Source of the DNA: Gyromitra esculenta
Lineage: Eukaryota; Ascomycota; Pezizomycetes; Pezizales; Discinaceae
Direction of reading: 5' to 3'
Length of the DNA: 64,000 bases
Assembly: GCA_038503075.1 (NCBI GenBank)
Contig: JBCAML010000016.1
Coordinates: 930,001-994,000 of the forward strand
Positions 1 through 11,894 of this stretch are shown piece after piece. Position 1 is the stretch's first letter, and every line of letters begins with the position of its first letter. Below the pieces are notes generated by a model that did no database searches, was not told where the DNA came from, and saw only the letters and a list, made by a program, of their open reading frames with translations. The translations under genes and the position numbers were made by a program.

Positions 1-668
1 TCTTGTCTTGATATCAAAAACTTTCCTTACTTTGTTATGCAGGAACCAAAGGCACAGCACTATCTTTTTCCGTGTCTAGTTCGTTTCCCTAGAATCATCA
101 TTTAGAAACTGACAACTTACCCCATAGTGCCGCGGTGCTATATCCAAAAAAATTCTGTTGTAATTGCAGGTTATCCCCTCAGTACGACCTTATACGATTT
201 ATATATAGTTCGCCCCTCTCCCCTCTAAGTTATGACTAGGTAAAACGCTTGGTATGAGCCTTGATGCTAGAAGCACCAGAGCTCAGACACGAGATATAAT
301 ATGATGACCATAATTAGAATAAACGTAGTACATGTAGGTACTTATACCGAACAACAGTAATCACTCAGCGAAAAACTCCATGAGATCACCTGATAAGTAC
401 ATGTATGAATTATTGGGGTGATAAAGAATGTAAGAATAATTGTAAGAGGCATTATCAAGATTGATTTCAAAATCTGATGGGATTCAATCGCAGGACCCTT
501 TATACAGTTACATGGGCTCGTAATTTTTGTAGAGTATTATGAGACTTGTTGTGTAAACTGTGCTGGGCGATTTTAGTAGAGAACGCCAGTCTTTTGGAGA
601 TCAATTAGTGCCAACATCTTTGCTTCAATCCTTTGTTCTTTTCCTTATTGTACTACGGGTGAAGAAGA

Positions 669-881
669 AAGTCTGTCACCAGGTGGCGGTGCTGGCTTTG
701 CCCCTCTTCACGCTCGACATTCTGATGCTCTTCTTTCGCTGGACAAAATTTAATTCTCTCGATTTCTGAAACCTCTCTACTATATGTAAGCTTGCTGTAA
801 AAATTTAAGGGCTTCCATGGTCTTGAGTTGGGTTTGCGGTTGAGTTTCGTACTGCCAGCACCGCCACCTGATGACAGACTT
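669..881. mobile_element. Inverted-repeat element, possible MITE
   Basis: Two 28-bp arms (669-696 and 854-881) are reverse complements with one mismatch. Each begins AAGTCTGTCA and ends GGTGCTGGC. They enclose about 157 bp of unrelated sequence. Flanks 661-668 and 882-889 do not match, so no target duplication is visible and the superfamily is unknown. It ends 18 bp before the next hairpin. Confidence 0.45.
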
Positions 882-899
882 CCCCCTACACCCGTAGTA

Positions 900-1056
900 C
901 AGTCACTCCCGGCCACACGACGAAACTGAACAGTTGACGAACAGGGGTTTGGGAGAGATAGTAGCATTGGTTTAGGGTTCTGAGGACTGCCAGTATTTAT
1001 GGTGGTAAACCCTTGTTCGTCAATGTCCAGTTTCGTCGTGTGGCCGGGAGTGACCG
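900..1056. mobile_element. Tc1/mariner-type MITE (157 bp)
   Basis: The element is almost entirely two inverted arms of about 52 bp. The left arm starts CAGTCACTCCCGGCC; the complement of the right arm starts CGGTCACTCCCGGCC. The arms stay alignable through ACGACGAAACTG and TTGACGAAC, with about 50 bp between them. The element is flanked on both sides by TA (898-899 and 1057-1058). A TA duplication with CAGT-type termini is characteristic of Tc1/mariner (pogo/Fot1) elements. There is no room for a transposase, so it is non-autonomous. Confidence 0.65.
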
Positions 1057-1441
1057 TAGTCACGTATTTCTGCTACCTAATGTGGAGACTATACGTTATC
1101 AACACATGTAAAGTTGACTCATCACTTGCTTATTGTTGCTATGAGTCCGAAAGAATCAGGGTGTTTTGAGATAAGTCCTAGATTGCAGGTGGTGGGGGGA
1201 AATGAATGGTAGAATACGGGAATGGTTGCAAAAAGTTTAGCATAGTTTCTACTCTAGTTTCAACCTTTGCATACCGAAATTTTACAAGGAAAAAAAAATA
1301 CGTTTTCGCCACATATCTGTCCAAAACTACATGTATACAGAAAGCCGCTAAAAATCTAGTCCATCTACAGGCAGTGGAGGACCTCTTACACACATATCAG
1401 CAACTCCAAATCTCGAAAACTCATCAGGTGGGCATCACCAG

Positions 1442-3737
1442 ATGGCATTCCCGTCATCGGATAGTTCTGTAATTCCGTTCGCAGAATCGACAGATGTTTC
1501 TCCTGCGCAGAAGCCAAGACGGAAGAGAGAAGGTAGAGAGTGCTTTGAAACCATTGAGCACCAGACCACAAAGAAGGAAATATCTGTCCAAACGGATGGC
1601 CGGAGAACGAGAGGCTCCCAACCAAGACCACGTCATAAGATGCGAAGTTCTTGTGAACGTCTAGCCGCTAAAGATTCGGAAGAGATTGGGGGGAGAGTAT
1701 CTGTTCGGAAAAAGATTAAGAGAAAAGAGAGATCTAAACCCTCCTACACGAAGAATAAGGGACATGGTGACGCTCTAGCTAACTACTTCGCTGCAGATAA
1801 TTTGACTAAGGAGCGTCTAACTGTATGTACAAGATATAGTTTTCACTGGGTAGAGAGAGTTTCTAACTCATCTGGCGAAATAGCTCCGCCCATCTCACCG
1901 TCTTGGAGTATTTAAAAAAGGCCGAGCATCTATCCCAGTCAAAAAAGGACGTACGTTAACTTATATATGATGATAAAAATATACTATAAAACTGACAACG
2001 CATACCTAGTGCCTGATCTTGCTTTCTCGGAGATGAGATTTCTTGATGAGGAGCTCTTTGATATAACCACGAGTGGAAACGTCATGCCCAAACATAAAAA
2101 GAAAAACAAAGGTCAAATCTCGAGAGTCGGAAATGAGATATCTGTGCACCTTGAGCCTTCAAAGAAACAACTCCATGAAAATGAATCTGAGGCTACCACT
2201 CTCTCTAGCGATAGTTGCTCCGAATCAAAGAAACGATCAAGAAAGAACTCCAGGGGTTCACAGGAAGAAATGGTTCCTAGGGTTCTCATGTCTGCAGGCC
2301 GGAACCGGCCTTCGCCACGCAGTGAAATGATGGGAATTCTCCGCCAGAAAAACATACACTTATCCGCAAATCAGTCCTCTCTCGAGTCTAAGTGTGACTC
2401 AAAAGCTACACAAACAAGTTCTGTAGGGGAAACAGACAGCAAGGACATCAACGAGCATTCGGAATATTCACGTGAGGGTGTTCAAGCGCGGTTTAAACCC
2501 GATGCTAAAGGCCTCGCCAATCTACATAACCGAAGATACCGTGAAACTACAGCTCGCTCAAGTACAGTTGGTCACATAATTGAGCCATTGAAGTCCGCAG
2601 AGGAAAATGGCAATTGGATATCGAAAGAAAAAAGCACTAATGCGATAGTAAAAACAAAATGGGACTCAAACGCAAATACTATCACCAAACAAGTACCAAA
2701 TACGCAGGAGTCAGTTGAAATGGCTAAAAAATCGCAGGTACTCAGAAGGAGATGCACACCAGAACCTTCCAAAAGTCAAAAAGTGAGTTTAGAGGACGGA
2801 TCCTTATACCCCACATGATATCGGGTTGGTTGACATCGCTTAGGCACTGGGTTCCTCATCGCCCCTTGCTGCCTTGCTACGTGTTTGTGCAGATTCCCCT
2901 GCAAGATTGGTTATTCCTGAGAACGACAGGGGAATGGCAGATAGGGCTTGGGAACCATCCAGAAGACTACAACCACCGAGTATTGGTCGCAATCAGAGAC
3001 TACAGCGTCAGTCACAGTGGGGTAATGGGAAGCATTTTGGGAGGGTGCTGAGGTCTATGGATGCGTCTGAAGCCAAAGTCCCAACTCAATTCAAAACTGT
3101 CGACCAGGGATGGCACGATTCAGAGAGCAAATTTGGCGATTGGGAAGCCCCTCCAAAAAATATTTACGTGCAGAATGAAGAAGATCCTCTTTATTTAGCG
3201 CAACAAGAGGAGGCAAGCAGAAGCTTTGAGGTCCAAGAATCCATCATACAGTATCACTCGAATGTCACTGTTTCTGACGCCCATCCTTGTCACCATGTAG
3301 TATATAATCGTGAATTAAGTTCTCCACCACATATGGTGTATGAGGACAGATCGCCCGAACCTGAGGCTAAGAGTCTTGATATGGTAAGGCAGGGATGGGC
3401 GTGTGAGTCGCCAGGCGAGCATAGTGGTGAAGATAATCAACAGGGATTTGATGAGAGTTCATTTACGGAGTTTATACCTGAAAGCTCGCTTTCTTTTTCA
3501 GGAAACCGTTTCACCTCAGAAGGCCCGAACTGGGAGTTAGATGAGGAGGAAGAAGCGAGGGGGATTGGGCTGCCTTATACTGCAGTTGCCCAGAACCAAC
3601 CTTTGGATAGTGGTCGGTATTTTTTTGAAGATTATGGGTTTGGTGATGCTAGTTTCGATGGGACTGTGTTGAAAAAAGAGGAAAGCCATCCGGGACCGAA
3701 GAGGGAGAATTTCTGGAAGCGTCATAGGCTTGGCTGA
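1442..3737 (+). CDS. Unrecognised disordered protein, three exons
   Basis: I do not recognise this protein. Intron 2783-2843 (GTGAGT donor, TTGAC branch, TAG acceptor) joins the middle exon to the last exon in phase 0, and that join is solid. The first join is uncertain: the frame starting at 1442 meets a stop at 1913. The only in-frame acceptor for the GTATGT donor at 1823 is at 2031-2032, giving 674 aa. Starting instead at 1967 gives 569 aa. The protein is low-complexity, rich in Lys/Arg/Ser at the N-terminus and acidic near the C-terminus (DEEEE). It ends in a short motif, NFWKRHRLG, which looks like a conserved docking tail. No membrane segment or enzyme motif is visible. Confidence 0.55.
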
Positions 3738-4073
3738 TGGAAGAAATAACCGGGAAGTCTATAATTTGATACTACACTTCCGTGAATACCAGGGTAATTA
3801 CTCGGCTATTTCTAAGGGTGAAGTGAATTATATATAAGCTATTAATAGTTCTGTTTATCAGAATCACTTATGTATTTATTAGACGTTTGATGCTGTTTTG
3901 TAGGAGCAGGGGTCTTTACAGTACACAAGCCATCTATACGTACAGATTATTTCCATGCCAAAGCTCTCCTGAAGGTAGCCTATAGTTCACAAATATGCAC
4001 AAGATGAGTATCAGCCACCAATAGCCATGGCACATGTCAAACATCCATATAGTGACGAAAAAGAATGAAGAAA
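3738..4073. other. Convergent 3' region
   Basis: These 336 bases separate two converging genes and should hold their 3' UTRs. It is AT-rich, and I see nothing else in it. Confidence 0.5.
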
Positions 4074-4823
4074 TCAACGCTTTTTATTTTTCCCCGCTGA
4101 AGGTGGGGGTGTAACATTCTTGGGTACGATTCCAAGCACAGATGATATAGCAAGCATACTCTGGGTATGAGCTTCTCTTGCGCGTTCTAGATCCGCTTCC
4201 CTCAACTTCGTCCATTGTATTATAGTAGCCATCTCTCGGCTTAGACGCAGTGTATCATCGCGATCTCGAGAGGAAGACCAGATCTCGTACATCTAGGAAC
4301 CAAGCATTATCTCCACCGCACTTTCGCGAAATATGAGAACGTAGAGGGAAGTATTTACCCAATTCCACATGTCATATTCTTTTGAGAGCAACTCTTTCTC
4401 TACGCCAATATCCTTTAGAGTTTTCTCGAATTTCTTCATGAAGCCGAACCAGTCGTATTCTGGGAGTTGTACGAGAAGATCATCTGTTGAGACGCTATCC
4501 TCCCGTTCATCATGAACTTCTTCAACGGCTCCGTTCGTCTCTCCTCCCCCAAGCCGACTCAAAGTTGCAGCTCCCTCCGAAGATTGAGTTGGGGGAGGGA
4601 TTGCAGGCTGTGGGCTGTGAATGATGGTCGTGTCCTCGGGGAGGTCGTTAAGATGTTGTTCCTCGGCGCGGGAGCTTTTCTTATTTATGTTGGTGGCGCT
4701 ACTAGCGCTGCTGTTGGGACGGGAGATCGACGGGTTGCGCGAGGGAGATAAGCCAGGTGCAGATGATGAAGATGGGCGGCGACGAGGGGAGAGAGTTCGC
4801 GAGAGTTCGGGGATAGAGGACAT
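4074..4823 (-). CDS. Unrecognised small helical protein, two exons
   Basis: Exon 1 runs 4823-4359 and exon 2 runs 4292-4074. The 66-nt intron (4293-4358) has a GTAAAT donor and CTAG acceptor and joins in phase 0, giving 227 aa. Residues 1 to about 105 are Ser/Pro-rich and probably disordered, with a basic start. The C-terminal half is predicted helical: it has an aromatic patch (EYDWFGFMKKFEKTL), then WNWMYEIW across the splice junction, then charged heptad-like sequence. The tail is Lys-rich. The aromatic and helical part looks conserved, but I cannot name a family. No signal peptide or transmembrane segment is seen. Confidence 0.65.
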
Positions 4824-5783
4824 TGAAACGGTGATTAGATGAGGTAGAAGAGAGGATATAGGATATTAACAACGGCGCAGTATTCTTATGCTCTATTTTA
4901 CGCGTATTTATTTTATTTCTTGTTCCTGGTTTAGAGATGGATGACTGGAGCGATGGCTATCATGGTTGAAGGCGATTGGGGGGGGAGGGGAGAGGGGAGG
5001 GGAGAGGGGAGGGGAGATGTGTACTTGGATGTATGTAGGTAGGTACATGTAGTATGCATGTACCTACATGTACCAAGTACTCTCGTGGTTGGTGCCGAGG
5101 AACTCTAAATTGGCGATAGGCGATAGGCGATCCTGCTGTAAAATACCGTGAGCAAGCAATCGAGGGAACGAAAGCGCCCGAGAAAATATAGTACATACAT
5201 GTGTCGTTGGTACCTGTAGTGAATACACTTTACCGTATCACAGTAGCTATACGTATACAAAACATATGAGGCACATCGTGTGACTAACCAACTGCTGACT
5301 CCAACTCCCCAGCAACTTCCATCTCAATCATCTCATCCCCATCCACTACACCACCCTCTCCGCCATTCACTCACACCTACAGACTCTCCACCACCACCCC
5401 ACCACCATCACCACACGTGCTCATTTCCTGAAACGGCTACATGTATGTTTGGTCCCTGCAGTCATCCAACCAGCCAACCAGCCCTAAATAAATACAAAGC
5501 AGTGCTCCCCCTCTATTAGGAACGCTTTCTACCTAGTCTATCGGTGGTGAACCGTCCCCTCCGTCCCCTCCGTCCCCTCCATCCTGCCCCTCCATCGCCC
5601 ACCTACCCACCAACCGTGATCACCCCTACGCCTCAACCTCAGCCTCAACTTCGACAACCACCTCCACCATCTCCACCACCAATAGCTCATACACTTCTAA
5701 ATACCACAAAAATTCCTCATCCTTACATTTCCCCATATGCTCCTGCTGCCCTGCGAGCTCCTAGCAGCAAACCGGTTAGAAGT
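4824..5783. other. Divergent promoter region upstream of ATG14
   Basis: This lies between two diverging genes. It contains a guanine-run tract (4977-5016), three TACATGTA palindromes (5044, 5065, 5438) and a tandem GTCCCCTCC-type repeat near 5562-5590. An open frame from 5544 is continuous with ATG14 and Pro-rich, so it could encode an N-terminal extension, but the conserved protein starts at 5784. Confidence 0.5.
4977..5016 (+). promoter_or_regulatory. Guanine-run tract, possible G-quadruplex
   Basis: About 40 bases consist of repeated GGGG and GGGGAGA units with only single A or AGA spacers. That meets the usual G-quadruplex pattern many times over. It sits about 155 bp upstream of the start at 4823. 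A regulatory role is inference; it could be a simple polypurine repeat. Confidence 0.4.
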
Positions 5784-7264
5784 ATGCAATGCGGCGTATG
5801 CGAGAGGGAATCAACGCGCCTGTCCTGTTCATCCTGTTCCCAGAGTCGAGCTTGGCCGATACGCTACGATACCCTGCTCAGGATCACGGAACGAGATGCT
5901 GCAGGGGAGAAGGTTCAAGAATACCTCGAGAGCACGAGAGGCGAGATCGATAACCTCGTTGTGCACAAGGAAGAGACGAGAGAACGGATACGAAAGCTCA
6001 GAGAAGAGACTACAATGCTCAGAGAAAAAGCTGTTACCGGTAACTCTTCTCCCACCCCTCTTCCTTCGAGTTAGTTGACCTTCCTTGGCTATATGTGCTC
6101 ACGGCTTTCTACTCAGATAATGCTAGATTACAAGCTATCAAGAAGAAGAACGCCGAGCGACGGCAGCTGCTCGAAGATGCCATGAAAGCGCGAGAACGCA
6201 TGGAGCAGAGCACCGCGTCTTGTCAGCGAGATATTAAACGGCTGAACCAGAAATGGAAAGCTTTGTACACCCGCACTGCCGAAGCACGAAGCTTCCTCTG
6301 TCGAGAAGCCGCGATGCTTTACGGGCTCAGACAGAAACGAAAAAAGAGCGGGAAGACAGAACACATGATTGGTGGAGTAGCCATCCCAAACTTTCTCCAA
6401 GATTTAAATGGTAGTCCCTTTATTCTTCTCTGTAATAATATGATAACGCTGAGACACTGATTATCGAAATACGATTCAGGCCACCACTATACGCAAATCA
6501 CCACCTCCCTCGGCCACCTCTCTCACCTCCTTGTCCTCATATCCCACTACCTTGGCCTTAAGCTTCCTAATGAAATCATCCTTCCCACACGTGACACCCC
6601 CTTCACACTCATCCGCGGCGTTCTCAACAATCGACACATGGCAACGCGACCTCTCCACCTCGAATCACCCCTTTCCCAGCTCTCCCGCGAGAATCCCTCT
6701 GCGCACACAAAATTCATAGAGGGAATTTCCATGTTTGCCATCAATATTGCCTGGCTGTGTTTCTCGCAAGGGCTCGAAATCACCGAAATCGACGATGCTT
6801 GTAAACCCGGTTGGAACATGTGGCGGTTGTTGGTGGCCAAAGATAGTATCGCTGCGATTGGTCCGGGTTTTGGGAGAACAAGCCATGCGACAGCGAATGG
6901 GAATCTTGCGACTGCACCAGGACAGGCGATGATGGGTAGGTTCAAGTTAGGCTATAAAGTGGTTGTGGAGAAGATTCGTTATACTCTGCAAGGGGAGACC
7001 ATTGGGCAAGAGTGGGATCTAGTACCAGAGGCAGAGCGCGAGGAAAAGCCAGTGAAACTGATTGCACGTTCGCCCGAGGAGCCAAATTCAGAGGTTTCGG
7101 TGAAGAGTAAGGAAAGTGATAAAGAGGGGGTTGGCGTGATGGCAAGAAGAGGAAGTACGGCAAGCGTAGCAAGCGCGGGAAGAAGTGGGTGGAGCCAGTT
7201 GCAAGCAGCGAGTGCAGGAATTAGTGGGTGGACGAGAATCAAGGCGAAGGGAGTGCAGAAGTAA
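5784..7264 (+). CDS. ATG14: Autophagy protein Atg14, PI3-kinase complex I subunit
   Basis: Three exons (5784-6039, 6117-6410, 6480-7264) join in frame to give 444 aa, a usual length for fungal Atg14. Residues 3-18 carry the pattern C-x2-C-x8-C-x2-C, the same spacing as the cysteines of human ATG14/Barkor. A long charged coiled coil follows (about residues 45-165). Then comes the conserved Atg14/UVRAG core, beginning around ITTSLGHLSHLL and including FAINIAWLCFSQGLEI. The C-terminus is Ser/Gly-rich with a WSQLQ...WTRIK tail. Atg14 bridges Vps34-Vps15-Atg6 and directs PI3P synthesis at the phagophore. I chose the start at 5784 because the conserved region begins there. Vps38 belongs to the same Pfam family, but the Cys pattern favours Atg14. 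Confidence 0.85.
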
Positions 7265-8804
7265 AGGCGCTGCAGCGCGGTGTTTGATGATAGTGAAAAG
7301 ACTTTGCCACCGAGTATTATCGTTCTGGTCTGCTGTGGTTGCTTTATTGTAACCGTTTTGATTTCTTGGCTTTTGTGGACAAAATTCCGGAGATTTACTC
7401 TGGTTGGTGTTATTGTTAGTTATATTACAGTATATATATATATTAGTACCTATTCAAGGATCCATGTGCTGTGTAAATCGAGAGACACGCTAGAAATACC
7501 TATCTGCTTATTTATTGCGGTAGCGACAAGATGTGGTAGAGCACATTTTCTGATGTTTTTGAATCTCTCTATCTTCTGAAGTTTACATTTTAATCCTAAA
7601 TCATGCACTGTTTCATGCACTACTACATGCGTCACGGATTCAGAATGAGGGCTACGAAGTCAAGTTTCCCGGAAGATTCGGTATGATGTCAATCTTAAGA
7701 GGCTTTTAATGTAGAGAACTATATACCCCATAAGTGGCAACAGCCGGTATTAAAGTGTGGAAGAAGGTACACATACTCGTGTTTTTCCATACAATTTATC
7801 ATAGTCTCACTCAACAAGGACTTCTATCGTATTTCTAGCGCAGTGTAGCCTACCAGGAGCCCCGGGGCCCTCGTGAATATAGCTTGAATGGCCAACAATG
7901 AAAGCCAAATGTTAGGAGAGCGTATCTAGACCAGCTATGGTATATTTCGCACTCTAAAACAACTCTTCCAATGTGTTTCTTTTTTTATTTGTCATGGGAT
8001 ACGCTAATGGCTTTCTACAAAGCGCTGTATCTTAACACTAGTTACCCTAGCTTCCCCTGTTTTTCTGTTTTTTTTAGAGGGGGGTTTTAGCGGGGATATT
8101 GGCAGGGCGAGACGATAATATATTTCACTATAGAAAGGATTGATTAAGAGAGATACGAATTATTAGTGTGTATTCCTGTTCCCAGAAGCCAATGGTCGAG
8201 ACATTTGAAACTATATGTAGCGAAAGTTGGGATGGCTGATCCAGTTGGCTGGAAAAATTAAACGCCCTAGTTATAGCCGTGAGGCCCGGGGATAGGTTAA
8301 CAAAAAACAATATGCCATAGTATTAGAGAGAACGGCCCACCCGGAAGTGTTCCTCACGCCAGCGCCCAAGTTAGGATAATTCTTAGTAGAAAGGGCTTTT
8401 TGTAGGCATACTGGTTCGAATCCACAGGTTTTCCTTTTTTTGCACTCTCTACAGCCTACTAGTAGCGTGCACGGAGCCCAGCGTTAGTCAACAAGCTTTA
8501 ATTTGCGTTCCTCGCGATGCCTACTAGAATTTCTTTCTCTACGATCGTTTACACTGAACCCAAAGATCCCAACATCTTGACCTATCAGTCTTTTATCCAC
8601 GCAAAATCTTCAAGCTAAATGCTCTTCCCCACAGCATACATCCTTCCTCTAATATATTTTTTTACGGAGTGCACGACCACACGAACACCGCGTCGAGTCG
8701 GATTTCATGACGCCATTGACTTACAACGACACGCACGGATGGGAACAATATCAAGAGATCTGCACAGCGCCGACCGGGCGACACAATAGCAAAGGTTTTA
8801 TTGC

Positions 8805-9143
8805 TTTTTTTTTTTGTCAAATCATTGTTTCATTGTTTTGTTTAGGTACAGTTGTGTCCAACAAGTTGATGCGCTTTTTGAAGTACCACGATGCAACAGA
8901 CTCAAGGAAAATAGACCAAACACAACCAAAGTATTTGTTATTCAACAGAAGAGAAATTGTGAAAAAACTAAACACATATACAATTTATTTATTTGATGGT
9001 GGGACTGAAATAAAATTCTACTTTTTTTGAAGAAGGTTTGGTACACCTCGATGCGTTGCAATACTTCAAATTAAAAGCGCATGGACTTGTTGGACGCAAC
9101 TGTACAAGAATGCCACACGCAACAGAAGTTATAGCGTGAACAA
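8805..9143 (-). repeat. Short poly-A repeat interrupted by a MITE
   Basis: Read on the minus strand, the element starts GTTCACGCTATAACTTC (9142-9126) and continues to GGCATTCTTGTA (to 9103). After the MITE it resumes (8848-8816) and ends in a run of 11 A residues (8805-8815, T on the plus strand). Without the MITE it is about 83 bp and matches the 91-bp element at 11909-11999 along its length. A poly-A tail and separate copies point to a SINE-like or other retroposed repeat. Confidence 0.6.
8849..9102. mobile_element. Tc1/mariner-type MITE (254 bp) inside a repeat
   Basis: The termini are CAGTTGTGTCCAACAAG at the left and, in reverse complement, CAGTTGCGTCCAACAAG at the right. The arms remain similar for roughly 50 bp (GATGCGC, TTGAAGTA, ATGCAAC). 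The element is flanked by TA at 8847-8848 and 9103-9104. The central 150 bp is AT-rich and non-coding. It splits a host repeat whose uninterrupted relative lies at 11909-11999, which fixes the boundaries independently. Confidence 0.75.
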
Positions 9144-11894
9144 TACCTTTCAATTGCCTCAAACCCTCCTATAAGACCCATGAAATAATATAAGAAATTA
9201 TAACTGAAAAGAAAAAGCCAATTCAGAGATTGCCAACATATACAAGCTATATCATAAAATAAAAATCCACATGTGACTAGATTGTTCTTCCATAAATTCG
9301 ATAAAACTTAGAAGAGATGTAAGAGATGTAATAGAATGAGAAGATATTGAAGATAAAACGTCAGACAAACCAGATGAAGAAAAACTGGACATTGCAATTT
9401 TGGAAATAATAGGAAATCTGGTTCTGGTCTTCGAAATATATTTGCAATTAGCAAGCGCCAATAGTAACAGTGAATTGGTCCATACAACGGAGTCAATGTT
9501 AGGGATAAATATTCGACGCTCGTTGGCGTGGGCAAAACAGTGTAGGATAGCAAAGGCTTTATTACATAGCTATATATATGAAGGGAAAACTTAGAGGGGG
9601 TCTTGCGTTGCGACATTGAATACGGATGTCAGAAAAGTCGCGAGCTCCTATATGTAGGTGTGACGGATTTTCCCCAGGGAATCAGAACCATTATTCTCTT
9701 CTAATAGGGGACGGAGTTGCCCCCTTTCTTGTAGACGTTATCAAGTTTTTTTTAAGTTTTTTCCGTCCATATTACCGATTTCGGGGGAAACCTGCAGCTG
9801 TCGCACACGCGCCCCAGTTTCGTCATGCACCCAATGGTGTATTTAAAATCTTTGCCATGCAGCTAGAAGAACAGAGAAGAACACCTCTAGAGTCGTTAAT
9901 AAAAACTGGTTAAGACACACGTATCAAGGCGTCATAAGGCCGCCGGTACGTCAAACAACAATTATCGTAATATAGATCCACACTTTAAATACGTCTTACA
10001 GCAAAGTTAAAAAAATGCGATGCCCCCTAAAAAAAAAACCTCGGGCCCATCATCCACCGTCAACTTGTTAGTAAATTCGTGCTCACCGAGGTTTTCGGGT
10101 GCTGCAACGTCATTGTGAAACAGGCCCACTCTATTGCGGTTCGATGGTCATATATTGGTTGTTGTGATGCAATATCATTGTCTCTAAATATTATAGCATG
10201 GTCTCCTGGGGTTTCTCGCAGAGATTTCGAGGCCCACGTTTTATACCCATCATTAAGCACACTTAATGTAGGACGACAACGTGAAGCTAGTACGAGGAGT
10301 AGCGATTGAGTATAGAAGCACATACAAAGAAGAGATTAAAACATAATTATCTAACCTATAGAGTATAGGGTATTAATACTGGCACTTATCACAGTTGGGA
10401 GTATATGATTATTGATGGCCAAATACTAATATTAGTGGTGAGAGGACGTTGTATATTGATAGGATCAGTGGAGAGGATTCTAGTGTTTTTTTTTTTTTTT
10501 GGATAAGCGTGAAGCTCATTTCATACCATGGCCGATCATCACCTTATAGCCCAAGCTTACACGTAAGTGGGCGAAGTGAATCTGAATAAACTCCTGATGT
10601 TTTCGAAAAAACGTGATATGATTAAGCTCCGTCTCTGGACGTCATGTTCTCTAGGCTTTTCATGAGCGGCCTGTTTCGTATTATTATTATTTTTGACGCT
10701 CTCTCCCCGAGCGCCCTACCCCAAGGAGCCCAGACACATCGATATATACATGTATGTAAACTCACACAAAACCACCCATTCCGAGGCGCTACTTACTCAT
10801 CAACCGCGCGATCGTATAGTTGAAGACTAGACGAATGATACACTAGAAAAGGTGATAAAAAGGAGTAATAAACACACTGGTAGAGCCACATGTAAACCAC
10901 ACGTAGTCCTATATGTACATATGTATGCAATATGATGGCCACGTGGTCATGAGGCGATTAAGGCTACCAACTAAACCACTTGGAAGAGAAACGCGAGACG
11001 AGGCAAACAAGATCATGAAATGCAACTCAAGTATTCTCAACCATTCATGCAGCTATCAAAGGAGATGGGAAACATCTATACATGAAACCGAATTATTATC
11101 ATGGGCGAAATCACAACTTTGCCAATCTAATTGGGTTTTTCTTTTATGCCAAAATATAGCTCACGCTCCTCAACGATAATTTATTTCCTCCATTCCCGAG
11201 CCGGAAGGGCGCACACATGAGCTAAGGTACCAATAAAAGACTAGATCGACAACCTCTTAACTTATAGCTGCTTCAGTCTTGGTATAGTTTCTTAATCCAC
11301 CTCCTCTCACATCTTCCTCTCGGGCTCACACGGAGAACGTGATATTGGGCTTGAAGCTTTCCCTGCTTCTCTAGTAGAACTGGAGGGGCGAAATACCCCC
11401 AAATTCAGAGAGTCCTCCCGGCAAGCTGGGCGGTAAACTATTGTAGCGTCGACCACAAAGAACGCAGAAAAGATAAAATAATAGCGCCATCATCGAAGAT
11501 CTAGTGGGCTTTTATAGACAGTAGCGTTCATGGCATTGCATATGACGTATGGCATAAAAATTTTAGTGATCTAGAAAAAAAACTCCGGAATACAATATGG
11601 CTAAGACTCCACCAATTCCTCTGGCTTAAGTTCATTTTTGAATATGAGGAATACGTGTACATGTATATATATCCTAGTGCAGCAGTAGTGTCGATTAGGG
11701 GAAAGAAAATTATAGAAGGGCCTAGGAGCCCTGTATATATACTACCAGCTAGAGTATCTTCGCCAGCAGCAGGGGGTACCGCTATCGCCTCCACTAGTAG
11801 AGCCCCTATATAGAGTAAGACCCTATAGCACCTGGAACATGATAACCCAATAGAAAGTCTTTACTAGGAAGCATATATATACGTGTCGTATATA

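Larger units (their letters stand above)
1..1441. other. Intergenic region with two hairpin elements
   Basis: I see no supportable gene here. It holds two inverted-repeat elements (669-881 and 900-1056, listed separately) and three copies of the palindrome TACATGTA at 329, 398 and 1328. The open frames overlapping 653-1063 run through the hairpins and look accidental. Confidence 0.6.

Noticed and set aside
8400..8440. tRNA T-arm-like string GGTTCGAATCC
   Set aside because: Flanking bases do not form a T stem, and no acceptor or anticodon stem can be built around it.
10060..10323. Minus-strand frame of 87 codons inside the desert
   Set aside because: The sequence looks somewhat protein-like, but no motif, splice context or neighbouring exon supports it.
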